Positions 22,081 through 33,048 of a DNA stretch of 64,000 nucleotides are shown piece by piece. The stretch is from Chrysopilus asiliformis. Taxonomy: Eukaryota; Arthropoda; Insecta; Diptera; Rhagionidae. A model generated the notes under the pieces. That model was given only the letters and a program-made list of their open reading frames with translations. It did not search any database and was not told where the DNA came from. A program made the position numbers and the translations under genes. The DNA is taken from NCBI GenBank assembly GCA_964034945.1, contig OZ035962.1, positions 19,614,530 to 19,678,529 of the forward strand. Direction: 5' to 3'. The stretch's first letter is position 1. Each line of letters begins with the position of its first letter.

Positions 22081-22368
22081 TTAAGAGTTGAACTCAAGTG
22101 AAACTAAAAAAGTACGATATAATCATACTAACACATTTTTTTAAAATTAAATCTGTTTAGCTTTGATCAACAACCAACATGGAAAATTATTTGGCTCTAT
22201 TTCTGGCAATACTTTTAAAAGGAGCATTTTTGGGCTTACTGTATTTTTGTTACATTCGATAGAGGTAGAATGTAAAATTGAATTTGAATTTTTCTGCAAC
22301 ACATATACAAATATTAAAAAAAAAAATCATTTAATGAAATGCAACATTGTTTTAAATTTTTTTCTTAC

Positions 22369-22529
22369 CGGGTCACCACCTGATCCTGAATACTCGACGT
22401 AAGGTGGATAAGGTCCTTGTGGTCCTGGGGAACCTGGTGGGCCTGGGGGACCTGGAGGACCTCTTATACTATCGCCGGGAGGTCCTTTTAAGCCTCTATC
22501 GCCTTTGTCCCCCTTTAAGCCTCGGTACG
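22369..22529 (-). CDS. Mp: Multiplexin exon: first collagen segment and Tyr/Ser-Gly interruption
   Basis: A 161 nt exon enters in phase 1 after ...ccgatttcag and leaves in phase 0 (GGTGACCCG|gtaagaaa). After a split serine codon it runs YRGLKGDKGDRGLKGPPGDS, then an imperfection (SIRG), a Gly-Pro-Pro run, and ends in an interruption GPYPPYVEYSGSGGDP. This is the start of the triple helix. The tail has three tyrosines next to an acidic residue and a Ser-Gly-Ser-Gly pair, a second candidate glycosaminoglycan site. The open frame visible on either side of the exon is intron read-through, bounded by the splice sites given. Confidence 0.9.
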
Positions 22530-23789
22530 CTGAAATCGGAAAGAGAAAATTATTTATTTGTTGTTTATTTATGTATATACGTTTTATATTGAACGTAAAA
22601 AAAAGGATGTTTTGAGAAAGTGGTGGTAAAATTCGAAAAATAGATTCCAAATTTTTCTACTAACGTTCAAGTAGTCGAAATTCGATTTTAGTTGGAATCG
22701 ATTAAGTTTTGTTACAATGTCGTGGATACCTAGTTTAAAAAGTATTTTAGAAATATTAAAATTTTCTAAATATTAAGAGTTGGAACAAAAAAAAAACTTT
22801 ACATACGAAAACCTTGGAAAAATTTCATTTTGTTGTGTTGTAAAAGTTTTTCATGTTCAAGTTTTGCGAGCATTAAAATATTGTTCTATGCATTTAACTA
22901 ATGAAATGCAACATTGTTTTCGGAAACATATTAAATTCAACATTGAAACTGAATTTAATTTCTAAGTTAACATCCCGTTTGACTCCACCTCTCCAATTAA
23001 CATGTTGCTGTAAGTCTTCTACGAGATTTAAGTAAAGATGGGGCTATGGAGATGTATTCCATTCGTTCAGAATCCTTTAGTTTTAAAAACATGGAAAACT
23101 TTTCAGATTCACTGTGATATTAATGCATGTATGAGCGAGTGTGCACTGACTGTAAACATAAGTATATTTTAAAGTATCTCCAGATGCACATTACTAAAGT
23201 GAATTTATGTGTAGGCGACATACATATATAATTTGTTGTATATTAAGAATGCAATATGAGATGCAAGTGCCGTAGTGCCCAGTTTGCACGGAATATAAAT
23301 GCATATGCAAACTTTCCCATGGGCTCTTTCACTATGCAAAGAAGTTTCTTTTACTCTTGTTTGTAAACAACTTAAATTTTTTTGCCGCCACTAGTAAGGA
23401 AGTAGAGAAACTTAAATTAAGGATCTGTTTTAGAAAGTTTCTTCTTGCTTGTTTTGTAAATTAAAATATAAGTATTTTAAATTGTTGTATGGATATACAA
23501 ATTGTATAAAGTGTAACCAAAATTTCCATGAATATGAAGCATCTTGAGAAATACAAAAATTACAAATTAACCCTTTCATGGCCGATTTTGTTCTGCAGGA
23601 AGAAAACAAATTGTTTTTAACCGGTTGTCGTTCTTTAGCCCTAAAGGGGTACCATGCCAACAGATAAAAAAAAATGTAATATATAAAGGGTGATCCAATA
23701 AGAGCTTCGTATTTTTTAAAAATAAAACACATAATAATTAATTTATTGAGGAAAATCTTTATTGAAGTTGCTAGTTTGGTTCATGCCAT

Positions 23790-24620
23790 TTATTGTTTAA
23801 AGATAATTTCCTTCAAATGTTGCCCACGACTAACTCTTAAATGATCAATTCTGTGGGTCCAATTTTCGACCACTCTTTCAAGTATACCGGTCGGTGTTTC
23901 GCGAATAGCACGGGTTATGTTTGCTTCCAAAGCTGTAATCGTTCCGAGTTTATCGACGTTAACAAGAGATTTCACATATCCCCACAGAAAGTAATCCAAT
24001 GGTGTCAGATCACAAGATCTCGGTGGCCAATTAACAGGACCATTTCTTGAGATGATGTTTTCATCGAACGTTTCCCTCAATTAAGCGATTGTATCGTTAG
24101 CTGTATGACATGTAGCGCCATCCTGTTGAAACCACAAGTCAGCTACACCAATATCTTGAATTTTTGGCAACAAAAATTCATTGATAATTGCTCTGTAGCC
24201 AGCTACATTGGCAGTAACACGCACTCCTTCCGCATTTTTAAATAAATACGGTCCGATTATGCCGCCTGCCCATAAACCGCACCAAATAGTGCATTTTTCG
24301 GGTTGCATTGGTAGCTCTGGTATTGCTCAGCCAAACATGACAATTTTGCTTGTTAACGTAGCAGTTTAACCAAAAAAAAAACGAATTGATTGATCTCGGT
24401 CTTCACGAACACTCTCTGCTACTGCAACAATATTCTTATTACTACGGGCTGTACGCACTCTGGTTGATGGATGAATATCTAATAGTGTGAAATTAGTTCG
24501 AAATTTGGTGATGGTTTCACGAATAGTGCATTCAGTGGGACGATTATGACGACCAAAATATGGACGAAGAGCTCTATAACAATTTCTAATTGAGCACTGA
24601 TTTTGGAAATAAGTTTCCAC
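23790..24620 (-). pseudogene. Mariner-type transposase, internally deleted and frameshifted
   Basis: Three pieces on the minus strand. (1) 24620-24366, N-terminal helix-turn-helix: VETYFQNQCSIRNCYRALRP, HNRPTECTIRETITKF, VAESVREDRDQSIR. (2) After a deletion that removes the linker and the first catalytic Asp, VNKQNCHVW in one frame, then a shift to QPEKCTIWCGLWAGGIIGPY and WFQQDGATCHTA, holding the second Asp (24308-24081). (3) NGPVNWPPRSCDLTPLDYFL and WGYVKSLV to LKEIIFKQ, holding the third Asp (24080-23790). The N-terminal codons (MDRLPCEQ) lie beyond the insert at about 24930-24907. Inactive, because the first acidic residue is missing and the frame is broken. Confidence 0.82.
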
Positions 24621-24635
24621 AATTAGTAAACCTTC

Positions 24636-24905
24636 ACTCAGAAAAATGTTCAGGTCAACTTTTTGTCAGGTTAACTCTGACCTTGCAGAGGTTTCTGTAA
24701 GCCAGCTAGCGGTCAGAGTTAACCTATCTAAGGTCAACTCGTGCAGCTCCCAATGCCCTACTTCACCTGCTGGTGGCTTAATTTCAGAATTTCTCCGACC
24801 ACAGGTCAACTCAGTTTTACTTGCCCACATGCAGGCGAACGCGCGCCTGCCCGAGGCCAATTACGCCGTATGTAGGTCGTCGAGTTAGCCTCCATTTTTC
24901 TGAGT
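24636..24905. mobile_element. 270 bp GC-rich TIR insert within mariner, copy 1
   Basis: Perfect 12 bp inverted ends ACTCAGAAAAAT / ATTTTTCTGAGT. It splits the transposase between EQ and the RRLLIVETYF-like continuation. Exact length equals copy 2 (63483-63752). It contains four AGGTCA hexamers (24652, 24678 inverted, 24731, 24803) and a hairpin GGTTAACTCTGACC...GGTCAGAGTTAACC (14 bp arms). It is open in frames on both strands but has no recognisable protein. Class unknown; no clear target duplication. Confidence 0.72.
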
Positions 24906-25625
24906 GTTGTTCACACGGAAGTCTATCCATGATGAAATGGCACTGAATACTGAACACAAACTTCATATAGACAAGCCAGTTGACACATAAGAACCGTCAA
25001 AACAACCCTATTGGAAAAAAGTACCTCCAATGGGATCACCCTTTTTAACAAGTGTGTTTTCACTCTCTCAAAATACGGAAGTTTGTTTAAAATATAAAAA
25101 ACATTTTGCTAGAATTTAATTTCTCACATATTACAACAACATTTCTAAGTGAAATTTTATCTTCCATTAAAAATATTGTATACGATATTAGAATAACCCT
25201 GAATGTATAATATTTGCTTAGTGAAATTAATTTCCATGTAAATATTTTTGTGAGTTTCTTGTCAAACATTTAAAGAGATATTAGAATTTGATGGTTATTC
25301 GCTAAAACCTTTTTAGAAAACAGTATTCATTGGCATTGAGTTTTATCTTAATGGATTAGTGAAACTTAATCTTACGGTTAATTAGGTATAAATGTGGTTT
25401 CTTTTGTTTATAAAATAAGTAGTGTTGATTTCAGAATTAGCTATGATTCGATCGGATATAAATATTAAAATTTTGTGAATCAAAATATACACAGAGAAAA
25501 AAAAGTAAATCTAACTATTTTATAATGTCTCGAAACTTAACGTTTATTCGTCAATATTTTTGAATAATATTTGCTTTTCTCGAAACGATTTTATATCTGG
25601 AATCCAGACAATTACTGAAATAGTA

Positions 25626-26169
25626 GGGCAATTCACTCTTGATCGTAGATAGTGAAATCGTAGATTGTAATGTAAATCTACGATGGAAAAGTACAACAAA
25701 CCGTGAGCAGCGCCTTACTAGAGGCTGTGGGTTCCCAAGGAGCACAGAAGGTCGTAAAGTGGTCATCGCGACTTTAATATCGTGCTTATATGGTTGTAAC
25801 AACCACTTTACGACCATTGATGTTACTTGGGTTTTGTCGTAAATTTTTGACTCTTTTATTTATTTTCTTTACTTAAATTGTTTAAAGCATTTTTTAACTC
25901 TTAATTTATACTAAATCATATAAATACTTTAATTTACTTGCTTTTCCAATGTCCATTTGAGAGTTTGCACCAAATTGACATGTCACAAAACATGCCTTAA
26001 CCTCACTTTATTAGAAGTACGACAAAAACTACGATTTTACCATACCTTCGGGTTTGGTAGATTGTAGTTTTCGTCGTAAAAAAAATTGTATGGAGAACTG
26101 TCAAATAACTACGATTTTATTTACGATTCTACGAGTTTATGATCAATTACGATAAAGAGTGAATAGCCC
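25626..26169. mobile_element. 544 bp TIR element with 5 bp TAGTA duplication
   Basis: Flanked by TAGTA at 25621-25625 and 26170-26174. Ends GGGCAATTCACTCTTGATCG and, inverted, GGGCTATTCACTCTTTATCG. No protein was recognised. It carries a nested 98 bp hairpin element (25734-25831). A 5 bp duplication would fit Transib or a related group, but this is only suggestive. Confidence 0.6.
25734..25831. mobile_element. 98 bp hairpin MITE, CCCAAG ends
   Basis: Starts CCCAAGGAGCACAG and ends ...TGATGTTACTTGGG; internally GGTCGTAAAGTGGT pairs with ACCACTTTACGACC. Similar CCCAAG ends bound the 234 bp element at 62695-62928. Confidence 0.55.
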
Positions 26170-27317
26170 TAGTATATTTCGATTACAAAATAGTTAATTT
26201 CAATTACACAAATAGTCAATTTAACCACAACATAGTAAATTTCGTAGTAAAATGTAGTCAATTTTGACTATTTTTATAATCGAAATTAACTATTTTAGTT
26301 CTATTAAAAATTAGTTAGATTTACTATTTTTCTTTGTGTGTAAATAATCGCGCATGTTAACGATAAGGCGTACACACATAATTTCTATTTATAAAATTTA
26401 ATAATTTTGAAAACATCCATCCACATGTGTACAAAACATACCAATTTCCTTGGATACTTGTGTGTATATTTCTGCCCGTGTCAATATTAGCTTTTACCTA
26501 CGGCACACATACTTGCATACATATAGGACGACATCGTTTTCCTTTTTCAGAAAATAATGTGTAAAAGGATGGAAGTAACATCACTGTGGTATCGACTGTA
26601 GGATGAAACCTCTTATTAAAGTTTCGTAATTTCCTCTCATATCCGACAAATATTGATGGGATATGCCAGGCTTCTGATACTCCTACTGTATTGCCGTGTA
26701 CTGATGCGACAAGCGTCCCGAATGTAAAACGTTTCTTTTTTAAACTTTTTTTTATGAAAAGTATTAAAGTCAACGAAGATTGAAAATGTGCCAGAAATTC
26801 AAGCGGAACATGGCAGTGTGTTGAACTTATATTTTAAGAATCTAGAATTTTATTGAATATAATTTCACCTCTCCTCGTCGATAAAAATCGATTATATAAG
26901 TAAATACAAAAAAAATGTCGTTGCCGTGGTTAAATGTGAAATTGACAGCCCTCGAGTGATGGGCGGGAAAAAGCGCGATCGTTTTCTTTACTTGAAGAAT
27001 TTAATTTGCGTTGCCGTTTTTATTAAAAAAGATTTTATACCCTCTTTTTTGATGTCTTTTTTTTCTACTTTGAGATGTAAAAGGACGTGCTCATCACAAA
27101 TTGGGGTTTCAATTAAAAGTGAAAGGTAACTCCTAACATTCTCATGCTAACGGCGAAAAACTTGCTTTATATATTATTTATGCTTTAAAAATTAATACAT
27201 ATATATAGAATATAAATGTTGCTATTGGATCGAAACATTTAAGTCTAAATAAAAAAACAATGGCAAGTCTTCCTAATTATTTTGTCATACACGGCTAAAT
27301 ATTTAAATTTGTCTATC

Positions 27318-27737
27318 TTCTATATATATAAAATCCTTTAATCTGATTGATTGACTGACTGATGCGTCAACGCCCATCCCAAACCCCTGGAGCTAGAAAC
27401 TTAAAACTTTCACAGTATGTCCCAACCATCACGTAGGCGCTCACGAAGGCGGGGTTTCCGAAATTTTACCGCGAAGGGGGTGAACGGGGGGTAAAGTGGA
27501 TTTGGGTGTTTTTAAACCGTGATTTTCGCCATGAATTTTGCTCAATAGTAGGCTGAAAAGTTTCACTCGAGGGTTTTCGGGGTCGCTGATCACGAATCTG
27601 GTGTTAGACTAATTCGCAACAGAGAGTCCTGCAAGGATAAGATTTTCCTCAAAAGGTTTTAAGTTCTTTCCGGTTTTCTTCGTATTCTAAAACTTATACA
27701 AAAAACTTAACTCGACAACGACGGGTATGCAAGCTAG
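27318..27737 (+). mobile_element. Helitron/Helentron-like short element
   Basis: Starts TCTATATATATAAAATCC, has a GATTGACTGACTGATG microsatellite-like stretch, and ends CGACAACGACGGGTATGCAA followed by GCTAG|TT. Internal GGTCGCTGATCACGAATCTG and CTGCAAGGATAAG recur at 48.6-48.8 and 62.6-63.1 kb. No target duplication, as expected for this class. Confidence 0.6.
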
Positions 27738-27804
27738 TTAAACATAAAATATGAAATTTGTAGGATCATATAGGATATCACATAGATGCATTCGGTTACA
27801 AAGA

Positions 27805-28690
27805 GTTATGTTATTGTCTGCCCATGTCTACCCAATATTCAAGAAAAATATCAGTTGTGATCAACACAAGACTTTCCTCTGCATACTTAGTTTCAGGAAA
27901 AATGTGTAAAAAATCATATTTTTTCAAATATCTCGTGAACAAACCGCTAAAAGAGAAAATACAGAAAATTTTATTTTCTTTGAATTTGGCTACACACATT
28001 TTTTTCATAAAAGCGCATAGTTTTCCATAAATGTTCAGAAAACTGTATTTAAAAAAAAATTGTTTGGTAGGTACCCGTTACCGTCTCTTTCCCACTCATT
28101 TAATTATGAGTACTAACTGTACACTGAGAACGAATGGCAACTAAAATTTTTCTCGACCACCTGCAAGATTAAGGTCGCCGAGCGTTAAGGTCTTGGAGAT
28201 TTTGGTCAATTTTTCGTGCCCTTTGGTTGTTCAGGCTTGTAATATCCCAGTGTTCTATCTATGGTTTTACGTATCTTAAATAGCTTGACAACGCGTTGAG
28301 CTAGAGACTTGAAATTTTTTGTAAATGAGATTCACGAAAATATTAGTTTTCTGTAAACTTTTGGGAAAGTAACGTTAGCTATAACGGGACTTCCAATATA
28401 TTTTTTTAAAACATAGCTTTCTGAAAATTTCTCAGATATAAATTTTTTAAATTTTTTTTTTGCTTTTTACGTGTCTCTAATTTGAAAAAAATTAAGTTGG
28501 TTGAAAAGTTCTTGAAAACTATGCGCTTTTTAGAAAAACTGCATCTAATCAAATTGGAAGAAAATAAAATTTGTTGCTTTTTTTAACGGTTCTCATGAAC
28601 TTTTGATAAAATATTATTGTTTACATATTTTTTCCGAAACTGAACATCGCAGAGAATGGTTTTGTGTAGATCACAACTCATTTTGTAATA
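27805..28690. repeat. Two copies of the AT-rich dispersed repeat, opposite orientations
   Basis: 27805-28075 carries ATCAGTTGTGATCAACACAA and TTTCCTCTGCATACTTAGTT; 28280-28690 carries the reverse order, ending TTTTTTCCGAAACTGAACAT then CGCAGAGAATGGTTTTG. Same family as 1200-2300 and 45150-45600. Non-coding. Confidence 0.5.
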
Positions 28691-28994
28691 CAAAATTCCC
28701 CGGATTCTCGGATAACCGCCAAACCATTTTAAGTGCAACAGTAACTCAAACCCCGTCCACATTTTTAAGAAATCCATGCAATAATGCAACCCGCATGGGT
28801 TAATTGCAACTCGCTTAAGAGCAAAACCCCTATTATTGAACGAAAAGTAGTCTTAAATCAAGTTTCTCCGTCATATATTGTCTTTCGGATAAGTGCACAA
28901 GTGCTTTTTCTTTTCATTTTTAATACTTTATTTGGATCAAGACGTGTGTATGTATCTTTATACCCCACTGGAAAAGCTGGAAATCACAATTTTT

Positions 28995-29180
28995 TGCATT
29001 TAGGCACCCACAATTTCGTGTAGTAAAAAAAGTCCCGCATAAGTGCACAATTTCATGCAGTGAAAAGGGTCCCGCATAAGTGCACAATTTCATGCAGTAA
29101 AAATGGTCCCGCATAAGTGCACAATTTCATGCAGTAAAAAGAGTCCCGTACAAGTGCACAATTTTTGCTGTTAAAGGGGT
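28995..29180. repeat. 37 bp tandem repeat, about five units
   Basis: GTCCCGCATAAGTGCACAAT recurs at 29032, 29069, 29106 and (variant) 29143, an exact 37 bp period, each followed by TTCATGCAGTAAAAA-like sequence; a degenerate unit precedes at about 29000. The flanks contain GGATAAGTGCACAAG and AACTGCACAAG, so the unit may derive from an end of a longer element. Confidence 0.85.
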
Positions 29181-29267
29181 ATCGGATAAGCGCAACGCCT
29201 CGTAACTGCACAAGAAATCTAGGATTTTGTTCATGTGCGATTACCTGAGGTAAACTGTATTACTGAA

Positions 29268-29420
29268 AATTAAAAAACATAACAAAAGCTATAATGGCCA
29301 ATCTGGCAATTATTGAAAATATTGAAAACCAGTATGGTGATATGGCATTGTTCGAAGTTTGAGTGAACAGCGAACAGTTGTATCAAATTTTTTTTAACTT
29401 TTCACTTTAGAGTCCAAGAA
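29268..29420 (-). repeat. GTCCGTCC-type repeat, 3' fragment
   Basis: AACATAACAAAAGCTATAAT, then GGCCAATCTGGCAATTATTG and GTGAACAGCGAACAGTTGTA. It matches the end of the copy at 4990-5570 in reverse orientation. Confidence 0.6.
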
Positions 29421-29857
29421 ACATGTAAAACATTTTGACAGCCGAGCCGAACCGACAATCGGCACATTAGCTAGTTGCGAAATAGTGCTACACAAAACAC
29501 CTCTTACAGAAAAAAATTCATTCATTTAGGGCAAAATTTAAATGGATTTTCTCTGTGTGGTTCAAGTCTCCAGTATGGTCAAGTCTCCCGTACTCCCCCT
29601 AACTATTGGATGGAATTGTGGTCCTCAAAGTTTTCGTCGTATCTTGTAAAAAAGGCTCTTTACATTTTTTTTCCGCCGAAAACAGTTTTAACATAAATTT
29701 AAATATTTTTGAGGGTTTACGGAAGAGTTTTTCGGAGGCTTAAAACTTGTAGTTACGCCCTGTTCCTCACCCAGCCCAAAATCTTTGCGACACTATTTTG
29801 AATTATTTTAATATTTCTTAACATAAATATAATTTTACACAATACACGATTACTTAC

Positions 29858-29927
29858 ATCTATCGGGCGGAGGGGGTGGCATTGGTGGTTGCATACTTCC
29901 GCCACCATCAAAATCATCATCTGTGGC
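29858..29927 (-). CDS. Mp: Multiplexin exon: acidic/proline-rich linker before the helix
   Basis: A 70 nt exon opens after ...tattttttag in phase 0 and ends GAT|gtaagtaat with one base of a split codon (phase 1). It reads ATDDDFDGGGSMQPPMPPPP followed by PDR. The lone T carried over joins the CG that opens the next exon to make a serine codon, so both phases agree. The content is an acidic patch, a Gly-Ser stretch and a run of five prolines, consistent with a flexible hinge between the N-terminal domain and the triple helix. Flanking introns are 11.5 and 7.3 kb. Confidence 0.82.
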
Positions 29928-31717
29928 CTAAAAAATAGAAAAATGCATTCGTTAAAATTGATAATTTATTGATAAAATGCTTTCGTTTTTCATAAAATAA
30001 AATTGAAAAGCTTCGTAACTAGATTTTCATCGTGATGTTGTTTTTTTTTAGAAAAAAATAGTACTTTGAATTCAAACTTTTTCATACGTGTATTTGTAAA
30101 TAAAAGTTAATACCATATGGAGGATTTTTATTTTCAGAAAAAAGGATGATATGAATATTTACCAATCAAATGTATTTGCATGATTGATTTTAAACTATAG
30201 TAGCTGTCAATAGTAAGTCGATGTCGCTTCTCGCATTGGTGTGCATTTCAATATTCTATTGTAAGGGATAAGACCTTCAAGTACTGATATCGTTGCCATT
30301 TACTTGCGTTTGTCACCCATCATCCGGTCTAAATGGAAAGTCGTCACTAAGCTAAAACCTCGTACCATATACGGAATTTACTATTGCACCACCATCTCCA
30401 ATATTATTCGCAAGTCAACGACACAGTTTCTACACGTACGAATATTTGATGAGTTGAAAAATATAATATAAATGTAGATGGTGCATGGTGACGGTAAGGT
30501 GAGTTCGATGAAGAGCTGAATAGGTGAATAAAATAGGGGCTGATATGGAGGTTACATATGAAGACATGCAATATTGCCATTGTTTGGTTCAATATGCAGA
30601 ATTGCAAATTCTGATATTTCCTGTCGTTTATTTTGTGTAATATTTACATGTATATGATCCTATGCTCGCATATGTGTTTCCACAAACAAATAAATACAGT
30701 TGACAATGACGATACAAACCAAAATATAGACAAACATTTTGAATTGTAAAACTGAAGTTGACTGTTTAGAGTTGAGATTATTATAGCTGAACGGATGTGG
30801 TTCTACAATCCCATATTCAAACTGTGTGTTTTCAAATTATGCTGATATGTATTGTATATACTATACACACATCTATCAATAAACATCTACACAACATTGT
30901 ATATGAAATGGAAATGTATATATTTATGTTTCGCGTAAATTTTAAGTTCAAATGGCCATAGCCTGACGTTGAGTATCGCTAGTGCAGGAATAGTTATGGA
31001 TATCCATTTGTGCAACAAAAGGACATTCTCATATGTCGTCATCAATATTGAAATTCCATTCGTATAGAGTTGAAGGTATTTAATGTGAGTGGAAGTGGAA
31101 TGATACAAATCGGATCACAACGAATATACCAAAGGTACTATGTATACAAATTGGGGATTTATAACCAACGCAAAATTCATAAACACCTAAAACATTCGAT
31201 AGAATTCTGTCCAAGGACTTTTGAATAAAAAACGTAAATTTGTTTTTGAATTATTGATTATTGTGTAAAAACCAAAATTGCTATATTTCCAATGGCATAT
31301 GCAAACAAATTCTCATCAAAATAAAAATATTTGGGAAAATAGAAAGTAACGGTGAATGCATGATGAAAAGTGAAAATGCTGAATAAATGACAAAAAAAAA
31401 ATTAAACTTGAGTTTAAGTGGTTTTCATTTATTGAAAATTTATCAAAAATCACTGAAATTTAATTCACTTATTTAGGGGATGTCAATTAAGTAAGTCACA
31501 CATTTAGAGTGTGAGGATGGTACTAAAAGCTCTGCGGTAGTGTAATAACGCGATACACTGTCGAAAAAATCCGGGGACAAATTAATACCATCTCAAAATA
31601 TAGCTAAAAGTAAGCACCTAGCAATGTTATTTAGCAAAAAATTTAACATCGTAACGCGGAGGTTTTTTTACATAATAATATTCACTTTAACACCGTTTTG
31701 ACCTCAATTTTGATATA

Positions 31718-32350
31718 CAGTAATCCCTCTAACTACGCGGTTTTTAATTGCGCGGTTTCGCAACTGCGCGGTTAAGTTTTTAATACCAAAATTTCGAACT
31801 GCGTGGTAAAAATTTCGCAGCTGCGAGGTTTTTTTTTATGATTTTCATTTTAAAAAACATGTTCTGAATATATATTTTGGTTAATCCCCGACAAGAAGGA
31901 ATTAGCTGGTCCTTTGGTATCTTCGTACATATTTGGTAATTTCGTGCTTATATTTAGTGCGAAAAACTAGCAAATTCTTTTGTGCTTGGTAGTCAACTTG
32001 AATTAGAAGCTCTTAATATGGACTCTGATATGGAGCGTGTCTTAAAATTTCGGAGAAATCTGACAGCCGCTTTAGCCCCATACGCAGAAATTCATAATAA
32101 AAAACAAAAATCGGGTAATCAATCACTAATAACAAGGTTTTTTCAAAAAGATTAGTGGTACATATCATATGTTTGTATTAATTTAAATATGTCGTTAAAC
32201 AAAAACTTTTTTCTATTTTTTTTTTGGATTTTTTCTAATATCTGGAACCTAACCCCAAAATTTCATACAAAGTAGGGTTCACAGTGCGCGGTTTCGGTTT
32301 GCGCGCTCTTTTTGTGGAACGTATCTACCGTGCAGTTGGAGCGATTACTG
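31718..32350 (+). mobile_element. Pogo/Tigger-type element, internally deleted
   Basis: Flanked by TA (31716-31717, 32351-32352). Ends CAGTAATCCCTCTAACTACG and, inverted, CAGTAATCGCTCCAACTGCA. Subterminal GCGCGGTTT repeats on both sides are typical of the group. It retains the C-terminus of the transposase (31958-32155). It lies in a segment shared with 45645-45760. Confidence 0.78.
31958..32155 (+). pseudogene. Pogo/Tigger-type transposase, C-terminal tail
   Basis: After a stop at 31955-31957, 65 codons are open to TAG at 32153-32155: CEKLANSFVLGSQLELEALN, MDSDMERVLKFRRNLTAALA, PYAEIHNKKQKSGNQSLITR, FFQKD. A C-terminal Q-S/T-x-I/L-T-x-FF motif after a basic stretch is common in Tigger/jerky-like transposases. 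The DNA-binding and catalytic regions are deleted. Its position between pogo-type ends supports the call. Confidence 0.62.
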
Positions 32351-33048
32351 TAACTCCGAAAAGGAGTCAAAAATTCACTAGAACTTCTGTTAAGAGTTAT
32401 TTTCATCGTAAAGTGTGTTTACGTTTAGAAGAGGTTTTCCAATTAGCTTGAATAGCCTATTGGGAAGATGAATGGTTTGCAAATCGAGAGGTCCCATGTT
32501 CTATTCCCGGTGATTTAAAACCGAAAAATTGTTAAAAATTAACACCTACAGGGAACTGTAGTGAACTCCCGGAGTTCGATTTTCTCCGAAAGGTTCGATT
32601 TTCTCGCAAAAGTCCGTTTCGGTGCGTTATCGACTCCGTTTTTTCGCGAAAAAGCTTGAAAATGCAGAAAATTTATGGACAGCCCCTTTTTCGCGAAAAA
32701 GCCCGAAATGCAGAAAATTTATGGACAGCCCCTCATCTCAAATTGTTTTTCTGACCAATGCTTGATGAGATTGATCAAAATTAGGGTTTTTTATTCCCCG
32801 AAGTTTTTCGGAAATCCATAGAAAAAACTGACCGTTTTTTAAAAAAATACCGCTTACAAGAAGCGTAAGAAGTGACGAGAAAAATACACTGATTAATAAT
32901 CTCTCTGCAAAACCACAATTGCTTTAATGAAGAAATTGGTGATCGACAGTTCGTCTTTGGGTCAATATTCGCTTCATGAAAATCCTGCCGCGATAGAGCG
33001 GCATTTGAAGATTGTCGGCTCGATACAGTGATTAGCTGTGGACCCTAA

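Larger units (their letters stand above)
15777..22368 (-). other. Multiplexin intron, 6.6 kb
   Basis: Starts gtaagaaaa and ends ...aatcttttcag. It holds a 1.1 kb CCCAAATAGCA-type element (16595-17732), a piggyBac-like and Helitron-like nest (19604-20793) and a piggyBac-like MITE (21797-22080). Fragments with GTAAGGATAACG at 16220-16470 belong to the Helitron-like family. 17740-19600 and 20800-21790 show nothing clear. Confidence 0.72.
23685..25045 (-). mobile_element. Mariner-type element, defective, with a 270 bp insert
   Basis: Ends are AAAGGGTGATCC and, inverted at the other side, AAAAGGGTGATCCC. The transposase reads on the minus strand in broken frames (23790-24620) and its start is interrupted by a 270 bp insert (24636-24905). 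A second copy with the same insert at the same place begins at 63345 in opposite orientation. Exact outer edges are uncertain by a few bases because of the poly-A/T flanks. Confidence 0.78.
22530..29857 (-). other. Multiplexin intron, 7.3 kb
   Basis: Starts gtaagtaat and ends ...ccgatttcag. It contains a composite mariner (23685-25045), a 544 bp TIR element (25626-26169), a Helitron-like element (27318-27737), AT-rich repeats (27805-28690) and a 37 bp tandem array (28995-29180). 22530-23560 and 26180-27310 hold nothing recognised. Confidence 0.72.

Noticed and set aside
24646..24888. 80-codon frame in the 270 bp insert (and its mirror at 63500-63742)
   Set aside because: Conserved only because the two inserts are near-identical DNA; open on both strands and without a recognisable domain.
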